Origin: Pseudomonas frederiksbergensis
GTDB taxonomy: Bacteria; Pseudomonadota; Gammaproteobacteria; Pseudomonadales; Pseudomonadaceae
Direction of reading: 5' to 3'
Assembly (NCBI RefSeq): GCF_003732705.1
Contig: NZ_MOBR01000026.1
Coordinates: forward strand, 1-64,000
DNA: 64,000 bases
The stretch's first letter is position 1. The number at the start of each line of letters is the position of its first letter. The notes under the pieces were generated by a model. It was not told where the DNA came from. It did no database searches and saw only the letters and a program-made list of their open reading frames with translations. The translations under genes and the position numbers were made by a program. Below, piece by piece: positions 42,302-51,439 of this stretch.

Positions 42302-43180
42302 TTGATCAATGCACCCACGCACTATCGGCTGGACTACCCGGACCTGGCGCTGATCCTGGCGTTGGTCCGCGGCGGCTCTCTGGCCCGGGCTTCACAGCTG
42401 TTGAAAGTCGACGTCTCGACGGTGTTTCGGGCGGTGCGCCGACTGGAAGCCGCGCTCGGTCAGCAACTGTTCGAAAAGAGCCGCGCCGGTTACCTGCCGA
42501 CGACCTTGGCGCAGTCCCTGGCCGAACAGGCTGAGCGTGCCGAGCAAGCGCTGGACGCGGCGCGCATCGGCGTGGAGCAGGGCGGGGAAGTCATCAGCGG
42601 TACAGTGCGCCTGACCTGCACCGATTCAGTCCTGCAAGGTTTGCTGCTGCCGGCGCTGGCCCGGTTCATGCCGTCCTACCGGGCGCTGACCATCGAACTC
42701 AGCACTTCCAACGACTTCGCCAACCTCAGCCGCCGGGATGCCGACATTGCCCTGCGCCTGACTCGCACACCGCCAGAGCACTTGGTCGGGCGATGTCTGG
42801 CGCAGGTTTCGTATCGGGTCTGCGGCAGTGCGGCCTATCTGAAAAGCGTGGATCCCGCGGATCTGGCGTCGCTGACCTGGATCGCCCCGGACGACTTCCT
42901 GCCCGATCACCCGACGATTGCCTGGCGTCGTCAACAATGGCCCGGCGTGGTGCCGGGCTATCGCTGCAACAGCATGTTGTCGGTGACCGAGTTGGTGCGG
43001 GCAGGGCTGGGTGTCGCGGCGTTGCCGGACTTTCTGATCGGCGACGATTTGCAGTCGTTGACCGGGCCGTTGCAGGGTTGCGACACGGCCCTGTGGCTAT
43101 TGACCCGCCCGGACTGCCGCGCCCTGCGCTCGGTGGTGACGCTGTTTGACGAGTTGGGCCGGGCGCTACGGTTGCCTTAA
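42302..43180 (+). CDS. LysR-family transcriptional regulator (next to amidotransferase-like gene)
   Basis: Protein of 292 aa if it starts at TTG 42302, which leads into INAPTHYRLDYPDLALILAL, the usual helix-turn-helix start. An upstream in-frame ATG at 42182 would add 40 residues not seen in LysR proteins. Helix-turn-helix continues ASQLLKVDVSTVFRAVRRLE. TTGTTC and TATAAA spaced about 17 bases at about 42239-42267 form a good promoter for it. Divergent from the CTP-synthase-like gene. Start choice is not certain. Confidence 0.8.
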   Translation: MINAPTHYRLDYPDLALILALVRGGSLARASQLLKVDVSTVFRAVRRLEAALGQQLFEKSRAGYLPTTLAQSLAEQAERAEQALDAARIGVEQGGEVISGTVRLTCTDSVLQGLLLPALARFMPSYRALTIELSTSNDFANLSRRDADIALRLTRTPPEHLVGRCLAQVSYRVCGSAAYLKSVDPADLASLTWIAPDDFLPDHPTIAWRRQQWPGVVPGYRCNSMLSVTELVRAGLGVAALPDFLIGDDLQSLTGPLQGCDTALWLLTRPDCRALRSVVTLFDELGRALRLP

Positions 43181-43722
43181 ATCGGCGTTTTCGGTGCGTC
43201 CTTGCGCACAAAATGCTGATGCATTTCCGAGGTCAGGTTTTCGATGCGTTCGGTCAGGGCTTTGGTCATTTCGGTGAGGCGGGTGTTCTGCTCCAGCAGC
43301 GCCAGCAATTGCGCAGTGTTCTGTGCAGCCTGGGCCTGACGTTCGGAGTTGGCCACGGCCAGGGCTTCGCGGTGCTGTGCGTCGGCGTCGGACTGGGCTT
43401 TATCCCGCGCGGCCTGGCGGGTCTGGGCCAGCAGGATCAGCGGCGCGGCGTAGGCTGATTGCAGGCTGAACGCCAGGTTAAGCAGGATGAACGGGTACAG
43501 GTCAAAGTGCGCCACACCGAACAGGTTAAGGCACACCCAAATCACCACGATCAAGGTTTGTGCCCCGAGAAACGTCGGGGTGCCAAAGAACCGCGCAAAC
43601 GCCTCGGCGCGCAGGGCGAATTTGTCAGTGCCGAAGGTCGGCGCCAGGTGAGCGTGAGGGCGATGGAAGCGCAGGTGATCGACGGGGGCGGCGGGTTTGG
43701 TGTCGGACTTGGATGAGTTCAT
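43177..43722 (-). CDS. DUF1003-family membrane protein
   Basis: Protein of 181 aa. Two membrane helices in the middle (FLGAQTLIVVIWVCLNLFGV, FDLYPFILLNLAFSLQSAYA), followed by an APLILLAQTRQAARDKAQSD segment and a long coiled tail. This is the DUF1003 layout. The function is unknown. Its stop overlaps the stop of the LysR gene at 43180 on the other strand. Confidence 0.85.
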   Translation of the reverse strand: MNSSKSDTKPAAPVDHLRFHRPHAHLAPTFGTDKFALRAEAFARFFGTPTFLGAQTLIVVIWVCLNLFGVAHFDLYPFILLNLAFSLQSAYAAPLILLAQTRQAARDKAQSDADAQHREALAVANSERQAQAAQNTAQLLALLEQNTRLTEMTKALTERIENLTSEMHQHFVRKDAPKTPI

Positions 43723-43807
43723 GGGGCGCTCGGCGAGGAATCGGGACTTGGGGTCACTATAGTCCTGTGCCGGCGCTTGTTAGCTGAATCGATGTTGAAC
43801 GGGAGTC

Positions 43808-43891
43808 CGCCTTCGCGAGCAAGCCCGCTCCCACACTGGATCTGTGAACGACACAAATCCCCTGTAGGAGCAAAGCTTGCTCGCGAAGGCG
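43808..43891. repeat. REP doublet (REPIN)
   Basis: CTTCGCGAGCAAGCCCGCTCC and GTAGGAGCAAAGCTTGCTCG, a mixed pair. Confidence 0.85.
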
Positions 43892-43938
43892 GCGACACGG
43901 TTATTTGCCTGGCGAGAAAACCAGTCCCACCTCAAACA

Positions 43939-45258
43939 TCAGCCAGGCTCGCGCTCATTAGCAAACATACTCACCGCCTGCACCGCATTACTCGCCCCAT
44001 CCCGAATCTGCAAAATCACCGTGCCCGCCTGATTCGCCAACTCAACCCCTTCTGCCGCCCGATCCCGGGTGCCGTCCATGCTTTTGATCGCCTGCCGGGT
44101 CTCAGTCAGGATCAAACCGATCATGCTGGAAATCTCCGCCGTGGACCCACTGGTTCGCGCCGCCAGCAGCCGAACCTCATCCGCCACCACCGCAAACCCG
44201 CGCCCTTGTTCACCGGCCCGGGCCGCTTCGATGGCCGCATTGAGCGCCAGCAGGTTGGTCTGGTCGGCAATCGCCCGAATCGTGTTGACGATGGCGGTGA
44301 TCTGTTCGGAGCGCTCGCCGAGTTGAGCGATCAAGGTCGAGGATTCGGCAATATTGGCGGCGATTTCGCGCATTTCACTGGCTGCTTGCTGGATCACTTG
44401 CGTGCCATGCTCGGCGACTTTTCGCGTCTCCACCGAGATGTGATAAGCCTCGGTGGCGCTGCGGGCATCCTGGGCATGTTGCTCGACCCGGGCGGTGACG
44501 TCCGAGGCGAATTTCACCACTTTGCACAAGCGGCCACCGGCGTCGTACACCGGGTTGTAGTTGGCTTCCAGCCAGACCGTCTGCCCGCGTTTGTCGACGC
44601 GCTCGAACTGGCCATGGAACAACTCGCCCTGATTGAGCCGGCGCCAGAAGTCCTGATAGGCGCCGCTGTTGACCAGCTCGGGGGTGCAGAAAATCCGGTG
44701 ATGTTTGCCTTTGAGCTCAGCCAGGCTGTAACCCATGCGCGTCAGAAAATTCTGATTGGCCGTGATGATGCTGCCGTCCAGGTTGAACTCGATCACCGCC
44801 ATGGCGCGGTCGACGGCCTGCAACTTGGCGCTGGATTCGCTTTCATGTTGCACCCGGGCCGTCACGTCCATGGCGTACTTCACCACTTTCACCACCCGGC
44901 CGGAGTCATCCTTGATCGGGTTGTAACTGGCCTCCAGCCAGATCAGTTGCCCCTTGCTGTTGACCCGCTCGAAAGTGCCCGACTCGAACTGACCGTTTTT
45001 CAGGCGCGACCACAGCTGGGTGTACTGGCTGCTGCGGGCGAATTCCGGTGTGCAGAACTGGCGATGGGGTTTGCCGAGCACTTGCTCGCGTTCATAACCC
45101 AGGGTCTTGAGGAAGTTGTCATTGGCGCGCAGCACGACGCCGTCCAGATCGAACTCGATCACCGCCATCGAGCGATCGATCGCGTCCAGAAGTCCGGTTT
45201 GATTGGCGACAGTTTGCTGGAGTGTATCGAGGGTGGATTTATGGCGATTGAATAACAT
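43939..45258 (-). CDS. Soluble PAS-PAS methyl-accepting chemotaxis transducer (BdlA-like)
   Basis: Protein of 439 aa, exactly as long as its paralogue at 4926. Two PAS domains, at about residues 20-125 (SMAVIEFDLDGVVLRANDNF) and 145-250 (AMAVIEFNLDGSIITANQNF), each with a PAC-like strand (LIWLEASYNPI, TVWLEANYNPV), then a short MCP domain with IRAIADQTNLLALNAAIEAA. No membrane segments. A MASE2-GGDEF cyclase gene lies 189 bases upstream on the same strand, so the two may share a c-di-GMP or dispersal role. The start is preceded only by a weak ribosome site. Confidence 0.85.
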   Translation of the reverse strand: MLFNRHKSTLDTLQQTVANQTGLLDAIDRSMAVIEFDLDGVVLRANDNFLKTLGYEREQVLGKPHRQFCTPEFARSSQYTQLWSRLKNGQFESGTFERVNSKGQLIWLEASYNPIKDDSGRVVKVVKYAMDVTARVQHESESSAKLQAVDRAMAVIEFNLDGSIITANQNFLTRMGYSLAELKGKHHRIFCTPELVNSGAYQDFWRRLNQGELFHGQFERVDKRGQTVWLEANYNPVYDAGGRLCKVVKFASDVTARVEQHAQDARSATEAYHISVETRKVAEHGTQVIQQAASEMREIAANIAESSTLIAQLGERSEQITAIVNTIRAIADQTNLLALNAAIEAARAGEQGRGFAVVADEVRLLAARTSGSTAEISSMIGLILTETRQAIKSMDGTRDRAAEGVELANQAGTVILQIRDGASNAVQAVSMFANEREPG

Positions 45259-45318
45259 GGCGGCAGCGCTCAAGAAGTGGGGAACACCAAGGAGTCGTCC
45301 CTATTCCTGCGCCTGCAG

Positions 45319-45343
45319 GCCGAAGACCAAGGCTGTCTTCGGC
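45319..45343. other. Hairpin between the cyclase and PAS-MCP genes
   Basis: GCCGAAGAC and GTCTTCGGC form a perfect 9-bp stem with a 7-base loop. No T run follows on either strand; it may be an RNA processing or stabilising site. Confidence 0.45.
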
Positions 45344-45447
45344 GTTGTCTGCTCAATGTCAGCGGTCCCTGGCTGACAGAGCCGTACTTATATAAAACTT
45401 CATAAACTTGTACAAGAAGGCGGATTTCTGACTGGTTGTACAACTTT

Positions 45448-46524
45448 TCAGGCGGAGATGCGCGTTGCTGAGCCACCGCTTGAAGAGCCCGACGCCACGC
45501 TGATCTTGTTGCGCCCGGTGTTTTTTGCGGTGTAGAGGGCTTTATCTGCATCGTTGAGCCAGGCAATCGCGTCGGTGAACGCTGTTTGGTAGGCGGCCAG
45601 GCCAATGCTCAGCCTGATTCGCAGCTCGGGCACTTGCGGGTGACGATAGTCATTGAGCACCTCGCGCAAGCGTTCCATGACTTCCCAGGCTTGATGCAAC
45701 GACATGTTGGGCAGGATCACACAAAACTCGTCGCCGCCATAACGGCCGGCCAGATCGACTTCGCGCAGGTTGCGCCGCAGCTCAAAGCTCAACTGGCGCA
45801 GCACCGTATCGCCGACGATATGCCCATAGGTGTCGTTGATCGCCTTGAAGTGATCGATGTCGATCAACGCAATCACCGACGCCACATGGTTATGCCGACA
45901 CTGCTGGAATTTGACGTGCAGCAGGTCCTTCCAGGCGCCGTGGTTGAGCAGGCCGGTCAAACTGTCGGTGCGGCTCAAGGCGCTCAGGGCGCGTTTGTGT
46001 TCGGAGAGTTTGAACGCCAGTCGATAACACACCATCCCCACCGCCAACGGGTATATGGTCAGCGACGGTATACAGGCCAGCACCTGAATCGGCGTGGCCG
46101 TCGCGGTGAACGCTGCGCCGAACAGCAGCCAGGCAATCACCACGCCAATCATCTGCGCCAGGGCACCCTGGAAAAATAATCTCGGACCACCCGCCGCGAC
46201 GTTGTTCATCGTCATCATGGAAAGAATGGTGACAGTGACGATCGGGTTGAACTGAACGGTCGCGGCCCAGAAACCGCCGCACAGCGAATCGACAATAATG
46301 TTGCGGCGTTCGGCCTGATAGGGGAAGGGCGACCGGGAGGCCATCTGGTAGGCAAGATGCGGCCAGACGAAGCCATTGAGCAGCATCACGACCCAGACCC
46401 AGCCCGGCATGTTCAACGGATACAGCGCAGCGGTCACACAGATACAGCCAATGCCCAGACCGACGGTTCTGGGCATGTAGATGCGTCGGGCGAACGAAAG
46501 GCCCTTGCCGCGTTGGTTTTCCAT
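45448..46524 (-). CDS. Diguanylate cyclase with MASE2 membrane sensor (AdrA/DgcC-like)
   Basis: Protein of 358 aa. The N-terminal MASE2 domain has about five membrane helices (residues 15-170), with ARRIYMPRTVGLGIGCICVT and NGFVWPHLAYQMASRSPFPY as in AdrA. The C-terminal GGDEF domain has an intact active site (RYGGDEF) and an inhibitory site RxxD (REVD) five residues upstream. It makes c-di-GMP. ATG at 46524 (AGGGAATT upstream) gives the start; in-frame ATGs at 46542 and 46557 are possible alternatives. It lies upstream of the BdlA-like gene on the same strand. Confidence 0.9.
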   Translation of the reverse strand: MENQRGKGLSFARRIYMPRTVGLGIGCICVTAALYPLNMPGWVWVVMLLNGFVWPHLAYQMASRSPFPYQAERRNIIVDSLCGGFWAATVQFNPIVTVTILSMMTMNNVAAGGPRLFFQGALAQMIGVVIAWLLFGAAFTATATPIQVLACIPSLTIYPLAVGMVCYRLAFKLSEHKRALSALSRTDSLTGLLNHGAWKDLLHVKFQQCRHNHVASVIALIDIDHFKAINDTYGHIVGDTVLRQLSFELRRNLREVDLAGRYGGDEFCVILPNMSLHQAWEVMERLREVLNDYRHPQVPELRIRLSIGLAAYQTAFTDAIAWLNDADKALYTAKNTGRNKISVASGSSSGGSATRISA

Positions 46525-46682
46525 AATTCCCTGCGCCAGATTCATTCTGAAACACATTTCGGTGTTTTATTCAGAGTTACCGTTCATCGGTAAAGCGGCA
46601 GACATTGTCATTTATTCCAACAGGAATAATCAGTGTCCTTGGGAGCCATTTAACGAGGGGGCAGGTGCGGCAGAGACTTGAT

Positions 46683-47291
46683 CTAGAGCTGATAACAGGC
46701 CAAAAACATGTCCATCGCCGATTCGACGACCGTGCTTTGTACCTCCGGGGAAAGACCCGTCTGGCCCATGGAGATTTGCGGCCAGAACGCGAAGGACTTG
46801 AGCAACCCCTGAATCTGCTGGGCAGCAAACTCCGGGTTGAGCGGTTTCAGTCGGCCATCGGCCTGGGCGGCGCGAATCCACACGGTCAGGCCCTCTTCAC
46901 GTTCACCCATGCGGGTGATCATGTTCTGGGCACGTTCGGGGGAATGGATGGTGGCGGCAATGGCGACCCGCGCCAGATCGAGAAAATTGTTGTCGCCCAT
47001 CATCTGCACTTTCGCCAACAGGATCTGGCGCAACTGATCGCGCAGGGGCAGGTCAGGGCGGTAGGACGCTTCCTGTTCGGCGGTCACCCGGGCCCACAGT
47101 TGATTGAGGATTTCGGCGAACAACTCTTCTTTGCTTGGAAAATGGTTGTACACCGTGCGCTTCGACACGTCGGCGGTAGCCGCTATCTTGTCCATGCTGG
47201 TGATCTCAAAACCGTTGGCACGGAATTCGGTAATCGCCGCCTGGATGATGGCTTCGCGTTTGCGGTCGGTGAGGCGCTGTGGAGCTGTCAT
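46683..47291 (-). CDS. TetR-family repressor
   Basis: Protein of 202 aa. The helix-turn-helix is in residues 10-55 (TDRKREAIIQAAITEFRANG, SMDKIAATADVSKRTVYNHF), typical of TetR. The C-terminal domain resembles the AefR-like branch (WIRAAQADGRLKPLNPEFAA). It is divergent from the metallo-hydrolase gene at 47508; a perfect palindrome TACACTG-TG-CAGTGTA in the gap is a probable operator. It probably represses both genes. Confidence 0.9.
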   Translation of the reverse strand: MTAPQRLTDRKREAIIQAAITEFRANGFEITSMDKIAATADVSKRTVYNHFPSKEELFAEILNQLWARVTAEQEASYRPDLPLRDQLRQILLAKVQMMGDNNFLDLARVAIAATIHSPERAQNMITRMGEREEGLTVWIRAAQADGRLKPLNPEFAAQQIQGLLKSFAFWPQISMGQTGLSPEVQSTVVESAMDMFLACYQL

Positions 47292-47369
47292 AAGTACGCT
47301 TCGGCAGGGAAAAGTGGAGAGTTACACTCGGCAGTTTACTTGTCATCCGGATTGATGCAACCTAGAAAC

Positions 47370-47385
47370 TACACTGTGCAGTGTA
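47370..47385. promoter_or_regulatory. Probable TetR operator
   Basis: TACACTG and CAGTGTA are perfect 7-base arms around TG, in the gap between the divergent TetR and metallo-hydrolase genes. Confidence 0.7.
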
Positions 47386-47507
47386 ATGTTTCGTTAATCC
47401 TGCACAGTGAAAAATAGAATCTCCGGCTGATGCGTGCGTGCCTTGGCCATTTATCGTCCCACGGTAGAAACCTGCGACTAACGCGGTTTTTCTGGAGTTA
47501 TTCCTTG

Positions 47508-48584
47508 ATGGCCACTTCAAATTCCTCTACGGACATCGCCGTCCAACCTGAAGCTTCCCGTCAGGTCGAAGGGCATTTCCGAAACCACCAGCCAGTCCAG
47601 CGTGAAGGCTTTCGTAAAATGCTGCGCATCATGTGGAACATGATCTTCCACAAACCGCGCAACACCCGCCCGAGCACTGCCGTCCCGGTGCAAGCCTTGA
47701 CCCAGGCTGCGCTGATCGCCGCACCTAATCACAGCGTGTACCGCCTCGGCCATTCGACCGTGCTGCTCAAACTGCGGGACAAATTCTGGATCACCGACCC
47801 GGTCTTCGCCGAGCGCGCCTCGCCAGTGCAATGGGCCGGCCCCAAGCGGTTCCACCAGCCGCCGATCAGCCTGGAAGAACTGCCGCCGATTGAAGCGGTG
47901 ATCCTGTCCCACGACCACTACGACCACCTCGACTACAACGCAGTGCTCAAACTGGCCGACAAGACTAAGTACTTCCTCACGCCGCTGGGCGTCGGTGACA
48001 CCCTGATCAAGTGGGGCGTCGATGCCAGCAAAGTTCGCCAGATGGACTGGTGGCAGGGCACCGAAGTCGATGGCATTCAGTTCATCGCCACACCGTCGCA
48101 GCACTTTTCCGGTCGCGGTCTGTTCGATGGCAACAGCACGCTGTGGGCCTCGTGGGTGATGATCGACGGCGACACCCGCATCTTTTTCAGTGGTGACAGC
48201 GGTTACTTCGACGGCTTCAAACGCATCGGCGAACAGTACGGCCCGTTCGACCTGACCCTGATGGAAACCGGCGCCTACAACGTCGAATGGCCACACGTGC
48301 ACATGCAACCCGAGGAAACCCTGCAGGCGCATATCGACCTGAAAGGACGTTGGCTGCTGCCGATTCACAACGGCACTTTCGACCTGTCGATGCACGCCTG
48401 GTTTGAACCCTTCGACCGTATCCTCGCGCTGGCCTGGGAACGTAACGTATCGATTACCACGCCGCAGATGGGCGAGGCATTCAACGTGATGTACCCACAA
48501 CGTGGCCGCGCCTGGTGGTTGAATCTGGAAAGTACGATGAAGGAAAAAGGGCGCATGGCTTGTAGCGGCTACAAGTCTGGGTGA
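47508..48584 (+). CDS. Metallo-beta-lactamase-fold hydrolase, NAPE-PLD/UlaG-like
   Basis: Protein of 358 aa. The metal-binding H-x-H-x-D-H is HDHYDH at residues 135-140, followed by SGDSGYFDGFKRIGEQYGPF and a later WPHVHMQPEE His. It resembles NAPE-PLD-type phospholipases and UlaG-like lactonases; the substrate is unknown. The N-terminal 60 residues are a basic linker. ATG at 47508 with TGGAGTTATTCC before it. Divergent from TetR at 46683. Confidence 0.85.
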   Translation: MATSNSSTDIAVQPEASRQVEGHFRNHQPVQREGFRKMLRIMWNMIFHKPRNTRPSTAVPVQALTQAALIAAPNHSVYRLGHSTVLLKLRDKFWITDPVFAERASPVQWAGPKRFHQPPISLEELPPIEAVILSHDHYDHLDYNAVLKLADKTKYFLTPLGVGDTLIKWGVDASKVRQMDWWQGTEVDGIQFIATPSQHFSGRGLFDGNSTLWASWVMIDGDTRIFFSGDSGYFDGFKRIGEQYGPFDLTLMETGAYNVEWPHVHMQPEETLQAHIDLKGRWLLPIHNGTFDLSMHAWFEPFDRILALAWERNVSITTPQMGEAFNVMYPQRGRAWWLNLESTMKEKGRMACSGYKSG

Positions 48585-48696
48585 CTTTTCGTACAGTCAT
48601 AGGTCCTTGTTGCTGACAGTCGTTTCCTACGACATCGGTAGGCTGTGCGGCGAGTGAAATGAATCACTCGTCATCAGCCAAACAAGGACGTAGGAC

Positions 48697-50211
48697 ATGA
48701 AAGACAGTTTCAAAACTCGTATGACGGTGCTGGCCCAGGCCGTTCTGCTTTCGATCGCAGGCTCCGCTTATGCGGATGACACAACGGCACTCGAATACGC
48801 GAGCGTCAGTGAACTCAGCGCGCAAATGGAGCGTAACGAGCTCACCTCAGTAGCGTTGGTGAAGCACCTGCAAGCGCGGATCGAGACACTGGACAAACAA
48901 GGGCCGGCGATCCGCGCGATCATGGAGCTCAATCCCCAAGCCATCGACATCGCGACGGCACTGGATCAGGAACGTCAGGACGGGCAGGTTCGCGGTCCGC
49001 TGCACGGGATTCCGGTTCTGCTCAAAGACAACATCGATACCGCTGACCTGATGCAAACGAGTGCAGGGTCGCTGGCCATGGTCGGCCAACCGGCATCGAA
49101 CGACGCGTTTATCGTCAAGCAACTGCGTGATGCGGGCGCGGTCATTCTTGGCAAAACCAACATGAGCGAGTGGGCTTACGTCCGGGAAATGGGTTTGCCC
49201 CATGGCTGGAGTGGTCGAGGCGGCCAAGGTAAAAATCCACACGTGCTGGACGGCGAAATCTGCGGCTCCAGTTCCGGATCGGCCGCAGGCGTAGCCGCCG
49301 GCTTCGCACCGCTCTCCATCGGTACGGAAACCAATGGCTCGATCACATGCCCGGCTTCAGCCAACGGCGTCGTAGGTGTCAAGCCGACGCTCGGGTTGTT
49401 CAGCCGTTCCGGAATCATCCCGATCACGCGTCTGCAAGACACGGCCGGCACTCTTACCCGCACCGTTCAAGACGCGGCGCTGATGTTCAATGCCCTGCAG
49501 GGTGTCGACGCTTCGGACGCCACGATCGACGACGTACCGGTAGGCGTTGATTACACGGCATTACTCTCCACAGTGGCACTCAGCGGCAAGCGAATTGGCT
49601 ACCCGGTCGAGTACCTTGGGCCGGATGGCCGTGAGCTTCAACCCAGCGTCGAGTTCACTCAGGCCATGGCCACCCTGGAGGCGCAAGGCGCCACCGTTGT
49701 GCCTTTAAAAGTCCGGCTGCCGGACATCGCGAATTACTTCCCCGTGCTGATGGCAGGCATGAAGCATGAGCTCCCCGAGTACCTGGCAAGCCGCTCCGGT
49801 TTATCGATTCAAACATTTCAGGATTTGATCGATTTCAACGCACTCAACCCCGGTCCAGAAGGTTACGGTCAGCAGATGCTCGACGCAATCAACAAGCTGG
49901 ACATGAGCCACGCCCAGGCCAGTGAGTTGTTCACAGCAATCAATGCCAGCTTCAAAGAGGCCATCGATGAACAACTGACGGAACACAATCTGGACGCCAT
50001 GGTTGCCGATGCCGACGGATTTTCGCAGTTCAGTGCAGCCGTGGCGGGCTACCCTGCCATCACACTCCCTTCGGGCATGACTGACGACGGCATACCGACT
50101 TCGTTGTTCTTCTACGGTCCGCGCTGGAGCGAACCGAAACTGTTGGCACTGGCCTACAGCTATGAACAAGCATCGTTGAAGCGACAGAACCCGGCGTTCC
50201 AGCAGCCGTAA
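48697..50211 (+). CDS. Exported amidase, amidase-signature family
   Basis: Protein of 504 aa. Sec signal peptide (residues 1-27, MKDSFKTRMTVLAQAVLLSI with cleavage after AYA). Amidase-signature catalytic residues: Lys in IPVLLKDNIDTADL, cis-Ser in GSSSGSAAG and Ser in IGTETNGSITCPA. It hydrolyses an amide bond of an unknown substrate outside the cytosol. ACAAGGACGTAGGAC precedes the ATG at 48697. Next to the accessory island that starts at 50271. Confidence 0.85.
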   Translation: MKDSFKTRMTVLAQAVLLSIAGSAYADDTTALEYASVSELSAQMERNELTSVALVKHLQARIETLDKQGPAIRAIMELNPQAIDIATALDQERQDGQVRGPLHGIPVLLKDNIDTADLMQTSAGSLAMVGQPASNDAFIVKQLRDAGAVILGKTNMSEWAYVREMGLPHGWSGRGGQGKNPHVLDGEICGSSSGSAAGVAAGFAPLSIGTETNGSITCPASANGVVGVKPTLGLFSRSGIIPITRLQDTAGTLTRTVQDAALMFNALQGVDASDATIDDVPVGVDYTALLSTVALSGKRIGYPVEYLGPDGRELQPSVEFTQAMATLEAQGATVVPLKVRLPDIANYFPVLMAGMKHELPEYLASRSGLSIQTFQDLIDFNALNPGPEGYGQQMLDAINKLDMSHAQASELFTAINASFKEAIDEQLTEHNLDAMVADADGFSQFSAAVAGYPAITLPSGMTDDGIPTSLFFYGPRWSEPKLLALAYSYEQASLKRQNPAFQQP

Positions 50212-50270
50212 TGTGTGTCATCGGGCCAATGACTCGACGTTGTCACTGGCCCGGATTCACCCTTGTACGC

Positions 50271-50486
50271 CTACGTTTTGCCTTTCAGAAGATCCAGATA
50301 TTCCAGGATCTTCGTCACGGTCAAATCACCCATTCGTCCCTGGAGCATTTCATCCAGCTCCTGTTGGGACAGCCCAAGCTTTTGCGCAGCCTTGGTCTTA
50401 CTCAGATCACCGCTTTCGAGGAGCATGCCGATCCTCATGACGTATTCGGCCTTGCCCCGTGCGGCACCCGCATCGATATCACTCAT
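50271..50486 (-). CDS. XRE-type helix-turn-helix regulator, HigA2-like
   Basis: Protein of 71 aa: MSDIDAGAARGKAEYVMRIG, then SGDLSKTKAAQKLGLSQQEL and DLTVTKILEYLDLLKG. It is a single helix-turn-helix, like short XRE antitoxins. ATG at 50486. It lies 11 bases downstream of another XRE-like gene on the same strand; no toxin gene is seen next to the pair. It opens the accessory island on this side. Confidence 0.75.
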   Translation of the reverse strand: MSDIDAGAARGKAEYVMRIGMLLESGDLSKTKAAQKLGLSQQELDEMLQGRMGDLTVTKILEYLDLLKGKT

Positions 50487-50497
50487 CCACTGACACC

Positions 50498-50815
50498 TCA
50501 CTCAACCATCGCATAATCCGCCCGCGCCACCGGATTTGGCGTCGAGCCTTTCACATTCATCCCTCTACCCGGCGCAAACCCCGGGAAAAACACCAACCCC
50601 TCCGATTCAAACCGATACGCCAGCGCCAGCCGCGTGACATCCAGCACATCACGCTCGGCCTCGAAACGCTCAATGGCGTCCACCGACACCCCGGACTCGC
50701 GAGACAATTCCTCCACGCTCCAACCCAGCATCGCTCGGGCCTGGGCGCTGTGGGCCGGGGTGAATTGGAAGAGGGCGATACGTTCCAGGGTGATTTTCAT
50801 CGCAAGAGAGGCCAT
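50498..50815 (-). CDS. XRE-family transcriptional regulator
   Basis: Protein of 105 aa. A single helix-turn-helix (SAQARAMLGWSVEELSRESG and VSVDAIERFEAERD, residues 23-56) is followed by a short C-terminal tail with EGLVFFPGFAPGRGMNV. CGGAGAACACC precedes the ATG at 50815. It is followed after 11 bases by a second XRE-like gene. Targets and any partner toxin are unknown. Confidence 0.8.
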   Translation of the reverse strand: MASLAMKITLERIALFQFTPAHSAQARAMLGWSVEELSRESGVSVDAIERFEAERDVLDVTRLALAYRFESEGLVFFPGFAPGRGMNVKGSTPNPVARADYAMVE

Positions 50816-51037
50816 GGTGTTCTCCGGGCTCGAGAGTGCTGATTCAAAATGTACTGTGTTTTTGTACAGTTGTTTTGATTCCGGATCAAACGCATTTTTT
50901 GATTTGTGCTATTTGGGTGGGGTCGTCCTGACGGACGGTAGGCTTCAGCACGCCGTCGACTTTCGAGGTTGGAGTTCGCTGGATTTTCCGCAAGAATAAG
51001 GCGTTGCACATCTGAGTTATTTCAAAGGAGGCTGAAC

Positions 51038-51409
51038 ATGCCGATCCTCGAGAGTGACTGGAAAAAATTCAAGGGGCTGCGCCAGATCGCGCTTGATCGC
51101 TTCTGCCAAAATGTTTTGGCCGACGCGAAGACAATCGCCCAGCATGATGCACTCTCGGCTCATACCCGATATGTGATGCTTTACCGATTGATGCGTGATC
51201 GGGACAAGGATTTGGTACAGGCTTTTGACGACAACAGCCAATCCCGCTCAAGTGCACTCATGGGCTTGTGGTTGATGGTCATGCATGACTTGCTGACCGA
51301 AGAAGAGCTATCAGTCCTCAGCGACGGTGCTTTGGATTCCATAAAAGAGGTGGTCCGCCAGCCCTATGAGCTCGAATGGATGGATGAAATCCCGCCGCAC
51401 GACTGGTAG
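51038..51409 (+). CDS. Hypothetical helical protein, 123 aa
   Basis: Family unknown, although a similar pattern (ESDWKKFKGLRQIALDRFCQ then VMLYRLMRDRDKDLVQAFDD) is common in bacterial hypothetical proteins near toxin or mobile genes. It is all-alpha by composition, without signal peptide or membrane segment, ending ELEWMDEIPPHDW. AAAGGAGGCTGAAC precedes the ATG. It is followed after 30 bases by the DUF6933-like gene. Confidence 0.65.
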   Translation: MPILESDWKKFKGLRQIALDRFCQNVLADAKTIAQHDALSAHTRYVMLYRLMRDRDKDLVQAFDDNSQSRSSALMGLWLMVMHDLLTEEELSVLSDGALDSIKEVVRQPYELEWMDEIPPHDW

Positions 51410-51439
51410 CTGTATTCCCAATTCATCAGAGAACCAACG

